Part shown: in pieces, positions 38,055 to 48,806 of the stretch | Layout of the letters: each line of letters starts with the position of its first letter | How positions within the stretch are numbered: position 1 is the first letter of the stretch | Source of the DNA: Callipepla californica brunnescens | Taxonomy: Eukaryota; Chordata; Aves; Galliformes; Odontophoridae | NCBI GenBank assembly: GCA_023055505.1 | Contig: JALIRH010000002.1 | Coordinates: 55,052,733 to 55,116,732, forward strand | Length of the DNA stretch: 64,000 nucleotides | Direction of reading: 5' to 3' | The notes under the pieces: model-generated | The model's input: the letters and a program-made list of their open reading frames with translations, nothing else | Told to the model about the DNA's origin: nothing | The model's database searches: none | Translations under genes and position numbers: made by a program

Positions 38055-39300
38055 AGATCTGAGGAGATGCTTCTGTCTTCACTGTGGGAACTTCCCCTCG
38101 GGACTCCTGGAACGTCGGGGTAAGTGAGAGGGTCTGGGGAATGAAAGATTCTGCTTTGGTGAGGGAGGAGTTGGCCCAAGCGCGTCTAGCCAATATCTGT
38201 GTACGTAAATCCTTGGTCTCTTGAGATGCATCCATGTGTGCTGAGCGAGTTGGCAGAGGTGATTACTGAACCACTCTCTATCATCTCTGAGAGGTCTTGG
38301 AGAATGGGAGAGATGCCTGAAGACTGGAGCCAGGTTAGCCAGTGTCACTCTGGTCTTCAAAAAGGATAAGAAGGAGGATCCAGGTAACTATAGGCCAGTC
38401 ATCCTCATCTTTAACCTTGGAAAGGTGTTGGAACAGTTTGTTCTGGATGCCATCTCCAGGCAGTTGGAAGATAAAAGAATGATCAGTAGTCAGCATGGGT
38501 TCACCACGGGGAGGCTGTGGTTGAACAACTTGGTGGCCTTCTATGATGTCATTACTGGCTGGGTGAATGGGGGGAGAGCAGTGGATATAGTCTACCTTGA
38601 TTTCAGCAAGGCATTTGACACATTCTCCCACAGCATCCTTACAACAAAACTGAGGAGGTGTGGAATAGATGAGTGGACACTGAGGTGGGTTGAGAACTGG
38701 CTGACCGGCAAAGCTCAGAGGGTTGTGGTTGGTAGCACAGAGTTCAGTTGGAGGCCTGTACTTAGCAGTGTTCCTCAGGAATCAGTGCTGGCCTGGTCCT
38801 GTTCAACATCTTCATCAATGACCTTGATGAAGGGATAGAGTCCACCCTCGGCAAGTTTGCTGATGATACGAAGCTGGGAGGAATGGCTGACACACCTGAA
38901 GGCTGTACTGCCATTCAGCAAGACCTAGACAGACTGGAGAGCTGGGCAGAGAGGAACCAGAAAGGAACATCTATAAATATCTAAAGGAGAGGGAGGCAAA
39001 GGGACAAGGCTGGACTCTTCTCTGCAGTGTGTGGTGACAGAACAAGGGGAAATGGCCACAAACTGATGCATAGGAAGTGCTGCATAAATGTGCATGGGAA
39101 CTTCTTCACAGTGCAGTGACAGAGCACTGGCACAGGCTGCACAGAGAGGTGGTGGAGTCTCCTTCTCTGAGGACATTTAAGACCTGCCTGGATGCCTACC
39201 TGTGCAACCCAGTCTAGGGAGCCTGTGTTGGGGGGGGTGGTCTAGGTGATCTCTGGACATCCCTTCCAACTCCTACAATTCTGTGTGATTCTGTGATTAG
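38055..39300 (+). mobile_element. CR1 retrotransposon copy, longest in the window
   Basis: Non-LTR retrotransposon copy of about 1.25 kb in sense orientation. Left to right: GGACTCCTGG and GGGGTAAGTGAG; the pre-RT segment with CTGAACCACTCTCTATCATC; the reverse-transcriptase region; a junction near 38958 where a large downstream part of ORF2 is missing; then the 3' UTR and the tail ACAATTCTGTGTGATTCTGT. It is 5'-truncated (a full CR1 is about 4.5 kb), so it lacks the promoter, ORF1 and the endonuclease domain. The left boundary is approximate. It is dead as an element because of truncation, frameshifts and the deletion. Confidence 0.92.
38341..38940 (+). pseudogene. Decayed CR1 ORF2 reverse transcriptase fragment
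   Basis: Part of CR1 ORF2p, the endonuclease/reverse transcriptase that copies CR1 RNA into DNA at the target site. In one frame I read EDPGNYRPV at 38374 and a long open stretch that includes YLDFSKAFDT, the RT motif holding the first catalytic aspartate (Asp codon at 38599). A VPQES segment replaces the usual VPQGS. One base is then missing near 38790, and reading continues in another frame to KFADDTK at 38853-38873, the catalytic FADD box. A second indel lies near 38330, just upstream. ORF2 is cut off near 38958 by an internal deletion. The endonuclease is absent. Both catalytic motifs are still legible, which suggests moderate age. This is not a host gene. Confidence 0.88.
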
Positions 39301-39905
39301 GCTGAAATATTTGTTTAGCCCTGCATATCATGGAAAACTTTTAAATCTACCATAAACAGTCCCAAATGCTACATTCCCTGGGCCAGAGAAAATTCCAATA
39401 ATTAATTTCAAATTTTATATGAAAAATATAACCAGATTTACAGAAGAGGTTTCCAAGATAGGATTTACCAAATAACCCCTGACCTCTCTTTGGATGCCAC
39501 AGATACTGTGATTGAAATTATATCCTTCATTATAGACAGTACAATTGATTGTGGTTCCATTATTAGCTTTGGACCCTCATCCAGAATATAGGATTAAGTT
39601 CAGCACCAACTGCTTCAGGCAGCAGGTTCTTTTATCAGTGGGCATTTAAATAGGTTACTCAAAATGAAGCAGTAAAAACACTGATGGAGGAAGACGTATT
39701 CAAGTAGCCTGTGGTATGATGCTGAGGAGAGCCACATATGAGTCAGATAACTTCTATTAGGGAATGTTTGTCTATTTATATGTAGCAGAAGTGAGTGAGA
39801 TAAAGGAATCAAAGGTAGCATCAATCCAGTCTGTATATATCAGGAAGCTTTGGGACATATTATTCTTTACAGCTTCAAGTTCCTTCAGACACAGGAGGAA
39901 ACTAT
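39301..39905. other. No gene or repeat recognised
   Basis: About 600 bases of unique-looking sequence between two CR1 copies of opposite orientation. Confidence 0.5.
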
Positions 39906-40098
39906 ATCATAGGATCATAAAATAGAATCATAGAAGAGTATGATGAGACCTTTAAAGTTCTTCTAGTACAACTCCCCTGCAATGAGCAGGGACACCTACA
40001 GATACATCAGGTTGCTCAGAGCCCCATCCAACCTGACCTTGAGTGTTTCTAAGGACAGAGCATCCATCACCTCTCTGGGCAGTCTGTTCCAGTGCTGA
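39906..40098 (-). mobile_element. CR1 fragment, 3' end
   Basis: The plus strand begins ATCATAGGATCATAAAATAG and AATCATAGAAGAGTATGA, an inverted CR1 tail. It continues with CCTGCAATGAGCAGGGACAC, CAGGTTGCTCAGAGCCCC and AGTCTGTTCCAGTGCTG. The 3' end is complete and the 5' side truncated. Confidence 0.92.
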
Positions 40099-42667
40099 AA
40101 TCTAAGTGTCTCTGTATATCTGTCTCTCTATCAGCAAGGTGGATAAAAGAGAATCATACCATCTTATAGCGGCTTTGGGACTCAAGCTCCCTGGAGGAAA
40201 TAATCCCCAGTGAAAATATCAGCTAAAGTCAGAATTTCCTAGCAGTTGCACTGCTTTTTATAATTTATTGCCTGAAAAAGCACAGCTCTAGATATTGTCT
40301 AATGTCCAGTTTTCACATAAGAAAACTGTAGTGTTGTGTCCCTTATCCTGTCTTCCTTTTATGGATCGGGATAGATCAGTCTTAAAATGATGTAAACTTA
40401 ATCTCATTTTTAATGATTGCTTCCTATTTTATCTTCAGATGCTTTAGAAATATCACCAGTGTTTCAGTCTTTGAAATTGTATTAAAAAGGCAACAGTATA
40501 TCTTAGTTAATTTCTACAGATCAGAGTTACTAATGTTTCTTAAATGAAGCATTAGAGAATTTTGCCTGGGGGATGTAATTTATAAACTTTCTGTAGCCAG
40601 TAAAGCTAGGATTGAGAAAAAGCTTGAAGTGAATAAATAAAATAGTAGTTGGAAGTCTTACTTTAGCATTAACTAGTTTGAAATCAGATTACAGATAACG
40701 TGCAGAGGGATATAAACAAAAAGCATTTATGTTGCAGCTGAGTTTCTGTAACGAAGCACGACTTCACACAGGCTACAGCACACCCCAGTAACGTGACAGC
40801 AAAGCACAGTTGTGAGAGGTGTCTGAAAATGCCAGATGGACTCCAGAAAACTGGTCTTAAAAAAGGATTAAAGCAGCGTGTGGGGGAGGGGATGTGTCTA
40901 GTGGATAATAACAAACATTACAGTGTGAGTGCTGCCTGGAGTTGGACAAAGCGTCAGCCAGCTCAGGTGGCTTAACTCTACCTGCCAAAATCCAAATGCA
41001 TGGTGCTATGTATGGGTAAGAAATGTACAATAATTGTTTTCATACAGAAAATGACAAATACTGCAGTAGTTCTCCATGGAGGGAAAACAATCTTTTCTAA
41101 AGCCTCTTTCACATTTCAGTTTGATGTCAATTGTTTTGAACAATACAAGGGAAAGGAACCAATAGTTGGACTAAAGCCCATAACATATACTGAAATGTAT
41201 ATATGAGGAAGTGCCAAAGACAGTAGACAAGCATTAACGAAGCTGGAAAGAAAGAAACTGAAAATAATAAACAAGGATGAAACAAACAAACAAACAAAAA
41301 AAAAAAAACAGCAGCTTTTCACTGCCTTCAAAATTTTGTTGCAATACAATGGGATTTAGATGTCCATGTGACATCTATTATCTATCTGAATGACAAAAAA
41401 TAAATATAGTTACATTCTTCTTGGTTATTTGATTTGGAAAAAAAAAACATGAAATGTTATTGAGCAATGATATGCGAAATACATAAGTTATTAAGTATTC
41501 ATTTGTACAAGCTGGAATGGTGACTATGCATTTAGTATTTGTGGATTTCTATCTCTGTATAACTACTGTGAGCTTTGTGCACAGAGGAAATAATATTTTG
41601 TCCTTCCCACAAATGGTCTACCAAGTAATTATCTTCAGGTAAGTGAGGACTCGGCTCAGCTCTGATACAGTTCCAATCTCTTCAAAGGAGTCATGTCTGT
41701 TATTTGAGGTCGGAATGTGAGAGGGCTTCTGAACTTCCTCACATTTTGCTGTTTGTTCTATACTGCTTCCTCCATTAGGGCAACATGTATTTAGCTTTTA
41801 ATTTTATCTTTGATATAGTTTTCTTCATCTTTCTTTCTTTATCTATGATGAGTGGTAACAAAATGAGATGTTTATTATAGAAATGAGGCTTTATTTAAAG
41901 AAATGCAAGTAACATGAAGTTAGTAGGGGGCATAGCTGGTTTAGCTCTAACTCTTCCTACAGTCTCCTCTAATGGGACATTCCTAATGCGGATGAAAGAA
42001 AAGGATTGCCTCAGGCTACGTCTGATTTACCTTTATTTCACCCAGTTTGGACAGTTTTAGATGGCTGTGCATGTACATTTATGGCTTACTAAGTTACATC
42101 CAACATTTACAGGAATTATTTTAGTCCATTGGCTATATTCAATCCATATTTACTCACTATCTACAACATCAAATCTGTCTCATGCACTTCTGGTTCACAG
42201 GTTGCATGAAGAAGACCCCTGTGTGTTTCATTTTATAACTTAAATATGTTATTCATACCCTTTCTTTCCTGGACAATGTAACAAGTTCCCAGAACTTCTT
42301 TAAGTAAATACACCTAATTCACCAGTGGTGGAAATCTAATGTTCTCTCTCCACTGATGTCTGAATGCAGTGGTGGCCTGATTCCCTAAACTCCTTTGCAC
42401 ATACAAGAAGAAAATGACAGCTCCATTCTTTATGATGCAGAACAGTCTGTAGGACCTCACTCTTCTGGCTCCACCAACAGAGGTGCACAGAAAGCTTCCA
42501 GAGTGTTTGACTGCTGAGCGGCAACATGAGGGACACGATGCAAAATCTTATGAAATTCATATTGAGAACTCTCCCAATGTCTCTAACAATTTGCTTGAAA
42601 TGCTTCATGTGTATATGCTAGGATCATTACTCTTAAACACAGTAAAATTAATAGATTTCTAATATTA
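40099..42667. other. No gene recognised
   Basis: AT-rich. Contains an (AAAC)n plus poly(A) tract at 41281-41308. No exon or other transposon seen. Confidence 0.5.
41281..41308. repeat. (AAAC)n followed by poly(A)
   Basis: AACAAACAAACAAAC followed by 13 A residues. Confidence 0.9.
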
Positions 42668-42698
42668 AGTCCCTTCCAACTTAAACCATTCTATGATT
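42668..42698 (+). mobile_element. CR1 3' tail remnant
   Basis: AGTCCCTTCCAACTTAAACC followed by ATTCTATGATT. About 30 bases match the CR1 terminus. It is very short but the order of the blocks is diagnostic. Confidence 0.75.
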
Positions 42699-43348
42699 AA
42701 TTTGTCTTTCTGTGCATTCACCAAAATGTATTCCATTTTAAACAAGATTATCTCTTTTTCCACAGTTAAGGAGAACTATACATGGGCTCTCCACTACTAC
42801 CATTTTTTAAATTGTAAATTCCTATTTTCATTTTTATACATTTAAATTCATCTGCAGTCTCTCTCTATGCATTATATTTTATTTTTAATCAAACCATATA
42901 TTTCATTACTATTGATTATGCATTCTCTTACAATTGCATCAAACATGACAGAAGCAATTCCTTCTGATTAATTGCCAGTTTACTAATTTTTATTATTAAA
43001 ATAAACCCCCTACTGTTTCTGTTTAGATCCTTAGGGAGAAGGGTGCATTTTTATCTTAAAAAACATCAACTCAGAACGAAGATATGTCATACTTGAGTAT
43101 TTTTGCACAACATTTACAATTACATCCAATTTTCAACAAGCGGCGAATTAAATACAAAAAATTTAATGTTCCCCACTTTGTATGTTCCTCATTCATGTTT
43201 ATTGTGGGTTTCACACATCATAGTAATTCATTCCATGATTTTTTCTTTATTTTGCAGTTAGTTACTCTTTACAGTTTCTTTTACACTGGAAATCCAAACA
43301 GGCATGCAAAAACAGCATGCACAAAATGACTCGTGTTTTAAACGTGGT
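42699..43348. other. No gene or repeat recognised
   Basis: AT-rich unique-looking sequence. Confidence 0.5.
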
Positions 43349-43800
43349 CACAGAATCAAAGGACAGCTGAATTGGGAAGCAGCCCCACTTAGCCCAATCC
43401 ATTCCTTAAAGCAAAAGGGCAACTAGAGCAGGTTACTCAGGACTATGTCTAGCAGGACAATGCTAACTCACGGTTAACTACTTATTGACCAGTATTCCCT
43501 GGTCCTGCTCTACAAAGCTGCTTTTCAGCTGCCTCAAAGTTATCTTCATGTGTTTGGATATATTTTCGAGGATTATTTTCTCCATTGCCTCCCCAGGAAT
43601 TGAAATGAGGATGACTGACCTATAGCTCTCAATATCTTCCAAGTTTCCCTTCTTCAAGACAAGAGTGACGCTTGTTATTTTTTGAGTCCTCAGGAACTTC
43701 TTCTAGTTATCTTGATGATTCCAAGACAATTGAGAGTGGCCATGCAATGACATAAATCAATTAGACTTTGTGTAAAGCCTGTAGAGTAGTCATTTTCCTG
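43349..43800 (-). mobile_element. Old CR1 copy: 3' UTR joined to ORF2 RT region
   Basis: The plus strand starts TCACAGAATCAAAGGACAGC, then AGAGCAGGTTACTCAGGAC, an inverted CR1 3' end. After about 43480 it matches the reverse complement of ORF2 (GTATTCCCTGGTCCTGCTC; then CTCCATTGCCTCCCCAGG and GAGTCCTCAGGAACTTC). The order fits one minus-strand copy with an internal deletion, though two overlapping insertions are possible. It is highly diverged, with no open frame. Confidence 0.75.
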
Positions 43801-46443
43801 CCCTGCCAGATGCCAATCCATCTATGATTTCGTGTTTCTCCTGCTGAGGTATCCTTTCTCCTTTCTGCTCAGTTTGTAGTTCATTTCTTGCTTTCCTCTT
43901 GGTTCTTTCCATTAATTATTTTGTTATAAACATGACCTATATCAAAAGACAAAAGTTACTATCTGATACCATGAACTTCACTGCTAATGGTCGGTCATCC
44001 TTCCCGAATAAATGAAAGTATAGAAATAATTTTAGTTTTGATCTACATTTCATTCTTCATAAAAGAGTGGCATGGGATTTAAAAGAAGAGATAAAGCCAA
44101 GATGCTGACGCTGATTCCTGTACTTGATGTAACCATAGTACTATTAATATCAAATTGTTTGCCAAGAGTTTTATTTATGGCAATAATAACTTGACAATAC
44201 AACAGAATTTTGGGAGTGAGTCTGTCAATTTTCTGTATAATCAGAAACTTCTTAGATATGAATAGCACTTTGATCAGCTATAAAATAATAAATTCTGTGG
44301 CATGATAGCATCACTACAGTGATGTTCTTCTTCTGACTGGAAGTTTTTATGACAAGTATTTATAGTCTGCAGCATGAAATTTAATTTCTAAAGGTTTCAA
44401 AGCTTGAACTTACTTTGATGATGACTTTGTGTATCACACTTACAAAGCACTGACAGAAATTAAGAAATATTTTAGTAAAAAAAGCCCCACTGAACAAAAG
44501 GACATGCAGCTGAATACAGAGCTAGACTCATGCTGGCACTGGTGGACACAATCTTATATATATATTGATCACTTCTGCTGCAACTTTCATTGTAAACTAA
44601 ATAATTACAAACACTCATACGTCTTCCACAGTCAAAATCTCAAGAGGCAGTCATTGTAAGTCTGGCTCACCCAGTGACTTCAAGAAACGAATATACAGTC
44701 TGTTCAATGTAAAGATAGAAAATATAACAAAATATCAGTTTGAAGTCATAACGCTTTGACACGCAGAGGTACCATGGGGGAATAAGTTGCCATGTGTTAT
44801 TTACCTGTGAGGTAATCATCCTAGTGCACATTCCTCTTTTGCAACCACAATACATTTATGGGTTGTTATCCTAAAGAGTGAAGTTAGTTCACTCTTACTT
44901 GAGGTAAAAGACACACACTGAGAAGTTAACAATGAATTGAATATCTCCCAGTAATATGTTCATATGTCACTGCATACATATCCATTAGAGCTCAAATGCA
45001 ATGATGCTATCAGCATTACCTAATCCACTGTCCTTCACAGTACTTTCCAGCAAGTTTCACTCTGTAATTTCTACAGTGATCTCAACAACTTTTTGATCTA
45101 GATTATATATCTAGAAATACATACCATCATAAAGCATGCCACTTGAAGACAATTAATTTGAAAACACCTGCTAATGTCATAGCTTTTCCATTAACAACTT
45201 AAACATCTTAACTGGACCTCAGAACCACAGGGGACAAAAAAGCTTAACACTTCCTCATATTTCAAAGATTAGTTGATATCTTTTTCTACTTTGAGTGCTT
45301 CTGGTTTCAACATCTAGGTATAATCCAACCTCCTTTCCTGCTCCTGTATGAGTACTGCTATGTGATTATCTTCCAGAATCAGGTGGGCCAATAGAATACT
45401 GTGACAAAAGGTCAAAATGGTTGCTGAGGGAGACAACATTAGAAACAGGTCAGGTACAGAAAGATGTTTCCCAGGAATATTGTTCCTCCTCCAGAAAGCT
45501 GCTGGTTAGGCAGATCTTGTGTCAGTCTTTCCCTTAGATCACAATGAGCCTATCTTAAGTTTGTCCAATTCCCTGCATTTAACTCCCTCATCCTCCTAGC
45601 TAAATACTCAGTTATTTTTTACAATTGATAAAGAAAGCTCAGCAGCTGTACAGCTGGCATGCTTAATGTGCAGCACAGTACGTTAGTGTGATAGCATCAA
45701 GATACATGTGAAAAGAATGGGTGCCCTATCCTCCTCATTCTGCTCCAACACTTAGATAAGGGTAACAGCTACTCCAATAAAAGTGTGAGGACAATGAACA
45801 ACAAGTCACTCTGTTCATTTATTAAAAAAAAAAAAAAGCAGATTTTTGTGCTTTGGATGCTAATAGCTGTTTTCTCTGCAGTATAGACAAGTAAAATTAA
45901 AAGGGGACAGAAACTAGCTTCTGAACAGACTAACTGGAAGGAGCAAACAAGAGCCTCTTTGGGGAACGGTAACTAAGTAACTAACTAAATAGGTTGCAAT
46001 TCAAGAAGATGAGAGAGATGGAGAAGGTCTCCGGGGTGTTGGGAGACTGATTAACGATGTATGTGAGAAGAGTAGAAACCCAGAATAAAGCAAGAGATGT
46101 CAAGGGCATACCTATGAAAGCAAGAAACATAGGGTTATTTATTTGGGAGCAAGATTTCTGGAGAGACAGGCAGATGTTATTTCTGAACAAAGGATATCCC
46201 TCACTGTGATTGTTTCTAGTATTTTCTAGAAAGTGAGATGATGTTTACTTTTTCTTTTTGAACTACCAGGGTTATCATCAGCACTGAACTTCCCTACTTT
46301 CCTTTTCCTGATGCAGTGGTGCCTCTAAATATGGCTACCCTCTTCTAGCTACTTATAAGCAACATTGAAAAAATCCCCTTCTAAGCTTTTATGGAACTAT
46401 TGCCAAAGTAATACTTGCATATTTTACAACACAATAAACCAGA
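43801..46443. other. No gene recognised
   Basis: AT-rich, with a poly(A) run at 45824-45837. Several short open frames, none recognisable. Confidence 0.5.
45824..45837. repeat. Poly(A) run of 14
   Basis: Fourteen consecutive A residues. Confidence 0.9.
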
Positions 46444-46458
46444 TTTTTTTTTTTTTTT
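46444..46458. repeat. Poly(T) run of 15
   Basis: Fifteen consecutive T residues. Confidence 0.9.
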
Positions 46459-47189
46459 GTCATGAGGTTCCACAATGCGATGTAACATGAGATTTATACA
46501 GAGATCTTAAATCCTGAAGATTTGCTGTCTGAGTCAGACCTTCTAGGGCACCATTTAGAAGCTAAGAATGCAACTACACTCCTGTCAAGAGAGAAACAAT
46601 CATAAAAGTACCACTCTGCATTAACAGTTTAAACTGTGATACAGTTTCTGCTTGTAGTATTATAATTCCATGCCTTTCTAAAAAACTACTGTGCTAACTA
46701 CTCCCACAGAATGTTTTCCCCAGTCTGGATATGTTTGGACAGTTCATCCAAACTGGTCTACTCTGTCCGCAATGTGATTGATAATCTGATTAGTTTTTCC
46801 CCCAAACACAATTTACTTTGTAAAGTGACAAACTGTTGTGCTGTCCTGTGCGATGTGGAGAAGTACTCACACTCTACAGAGAAAACACAGGCAGCTGTAA
46901 GCCTTGTCTGCCCTTATTCCTGGCTCTTACACACTGGTACCTGGCATAGTTTAGACAGGCTGGTTAAGATATGGCTATCACATAGGGCACCTCGACAGTT
47001 GGCTGAATTAACTGAAATCTCCAGCACGCTGAGTGCTGCGTCATTCTTTACAGCACATCCTGAAGGTGAGACTGTGATTGGATTTAGGATGCCCACCATG
47101 ATTGCTCGTGTCCTTAAGCCACTTTTGATATTGTACAGGGGGTAGACAATGATGTTTTGGTAGTGAGTGAGTAGCAGGGGTGGTCTTTG
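46459..47189. other. No gene recognised; holds a 144-codon open frame
   Basis: A plus-strand open frame runs 46711-47145, directly upstream of the LTR-like segment. Its translation shows no domain I recognise, and no signal peptide or membrane segment stands out. Its length is near the chance maximum for 64 kb at this composition. It could be random, or a diverged part of the neighbouring LTR element. Confidence 0.4.
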
Positions 47190-47884
47190 CAAGAAATCAA
47201 AGGTTACCTCATGCTGTTTCCAGCCAGCTCCACCACAGGATGCAGCTTAGCCTATCGGGATTGGAGAACCAGTCAGAGGAGTTTGTGGTGCCCCTGTGTG
47301 AATGCTTTTAGAAAGGGCAATAAATGCCAGAAGGAAGGAAGACCAAGGCCAGGGGAGCATGAGGTGCTCCACTGTGAGCCTAGTATCGCCTCTGGAAGAA
47401 CTGTGGCCCATGGCACAACCACACCAGAGCAGGTACCCCAAAGATCTGCAGCCCCATGAATCACTCATGCCAAAATGGAGGAAACAAGAAACTGCAGAAG
47501 AAAATAGTGAGAAAGAAGGCATGGCAATAAAGACATCTCTATATTCTGATCCCAACCTCCTGCATAGCCCACTGCATCACCAATGGAACTGAGCATAACC
47601 AGCTGTGATAACAAGGGGAGAGGAGATCAGAAGCAGGGAGGAGAGGTGCCTAGCAGGAAGCTGAGCCTGGGAAAGGGAGGAGAAAGGTGTTTTCCCTAAG
47701 TCTTTAAATGCCTGCCTCCTTTGTTTCCTTTCTAATACCCAAATCAGTAACTAAATGTTTTAAATTAAATCAAACCTATGCCAGGTCTGTTTTGCCCACA
47801 ACAAGTACTGGTGAACAATCTCCTTCTGGGACTAAACAAGCAGCTGGGTAGGTGCTTGGCTGACAGCCAGGGCCAACCCAATAC
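47190..47884 (+). mobile_element. Solo LTR-like segment, avian ERVL type
   Basis: The right half resembles the 3' end of avian class III (ERVL-like) long terminal repeats. It has CTAATACCCAAATCAGTAAC, then TTAAATTAAATCAAACC, TCTGTTTTGCCCACAACAAG, and a terminal part with AGCTGGGTAGGTGCTTGGC and AGCCAGGGCCAACCCAATAC. An AATAAA lies at 47319-47324. The right boundary near 47884 is the better-supported one; the left boundary is a guess. No gag, pol or env sequence is visible beside it, so a solo LTR left by recombination is the simplest reading. Part of the usual segment before the terminus appears deleted. Identification is from remembered family sequence, not a search. Confidence 0.55.
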
Positions 47885-48359
47885 AGATATTCACCCCAAA
47901 TGTTGCCTTGGCATTTTAAACTGACAACTGCTCACTTCATAGCACTTCTGTACCTTGGTCTCTACTTCAGACGCTCAATTTTTTTGAGCTGCAAAAAGAC
48001 AATGCGTTACTTAATTCACGATGAAAAGTACAAAGAAATTAACGTTTCTCTCTTATTAAGATACAAGAAAGTAGGGTTATGTTTATATATTTATGTAACA
48101 ACAAAAACAGATGTAGTGCCAAAAAGCTTCAGCTTCAAGTGTCTTTAATGTTACAGTAAACCTAGACTTTGACTTACCCAAACAGCAGGGTATCATTAAA
48201 AAAATTTTTTTTTTTCCTCTCAGCTATTATTTTACTGAACATGAGATCCAAAATAACATTTTTCTAGCAGTCAAAATTCTGACTCAAAATTCTCGGTTAC
48301 AATTTAATTACGATCATTCCATAGATACACGTTATCCTGACAGAATTGCCCCTTAACTG
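47885..48359. other. No gene or repeat recognised
   Basis: Short unique-looking spacer between the LTR and a pair of CR1 copies. It contains a nine-T tract near 48210. Confidence 0.5.
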
Positions 48360-48532
48360 AGGTTGGATATGAGGAAGAATTTTCTCTCCGAAAGAGCAGT
48401 GAGGCAGTGGCACAGTAAGCACAGGGAGGGGATGGGGTCAGTGTCCCTGGAGGTGTTCAAGAACTGTGTGGATGTGGCACTGAGAGATGTGGTCAGTGGG
48501 GATGGGCTGACAGCTGGACTGGGTGATTCCAT
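48360..48532 (+). mobile_element. CR1 fragment lacking its 3' tail
   Basis: GGTTGGATATGAGGAAGAAT, GTGAGGCAGTGGCACAG, TGTCCCTGGAGGTGTTCAAG and GATGGGCTGACAGCTGGACT match the CR1 3' UTR of a 'GTGTGGATGTGGCACTGAG' subfamily. The match stops at GGGTGATTCC, before the expected CCTTCCAACC block and tail. It is then followed at once by another CR1 copy in the same orientation. Confidence 0.85.
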
Positions 48533-48535
48533 TTC

Positions 48536-48806
48536 AGCAGTGTGTGGTGATAGGACAAGTGGAAATGATCACAAACTGATGCATAGGAAGTTCTGCACAA
48601 ATGTGCATGGGATCTTCTTCACAGTGCAGTGACGGAGCACTGGCACAGGCTGCACAGAGAGGTGGTAGAGTCTGCTTCTCTGGAGATGTTCCAGACTCAC
48701 CTGGATGCCTACCTGTGCAACCTGGGCTAGGGAGCTGCTTTGGCAGGGGGTTGGACTCGATGATCTCTGGAGGTCCCTTCCAACCCCTACAATTCTGTGA
48801 CTCTGA
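48536..48806 (+). mobile_element. CR1 fragment, 3' end
   Basis: Begins GCAGTGTGTGGTGATAGGAC, continues with CTGATGCATAGGAAGTTCTG, GTGCATGGGATCTTCTTCAC and AGGTCCCTTCCAACCCCTAC, and ends AATTCTGTGACTCTG. It is visibly close to 39025-39300 over its whole length, so both belong to one subfamily. Antisense and sense open frames across it (such as 48534-48824 minus) are by-products. Confidence 0.93.

Noticed and set aside
38335..38631. 98-codon minus-strand frame
   Set aside because: Antisense to the CR1 reverse-transcriptase region.
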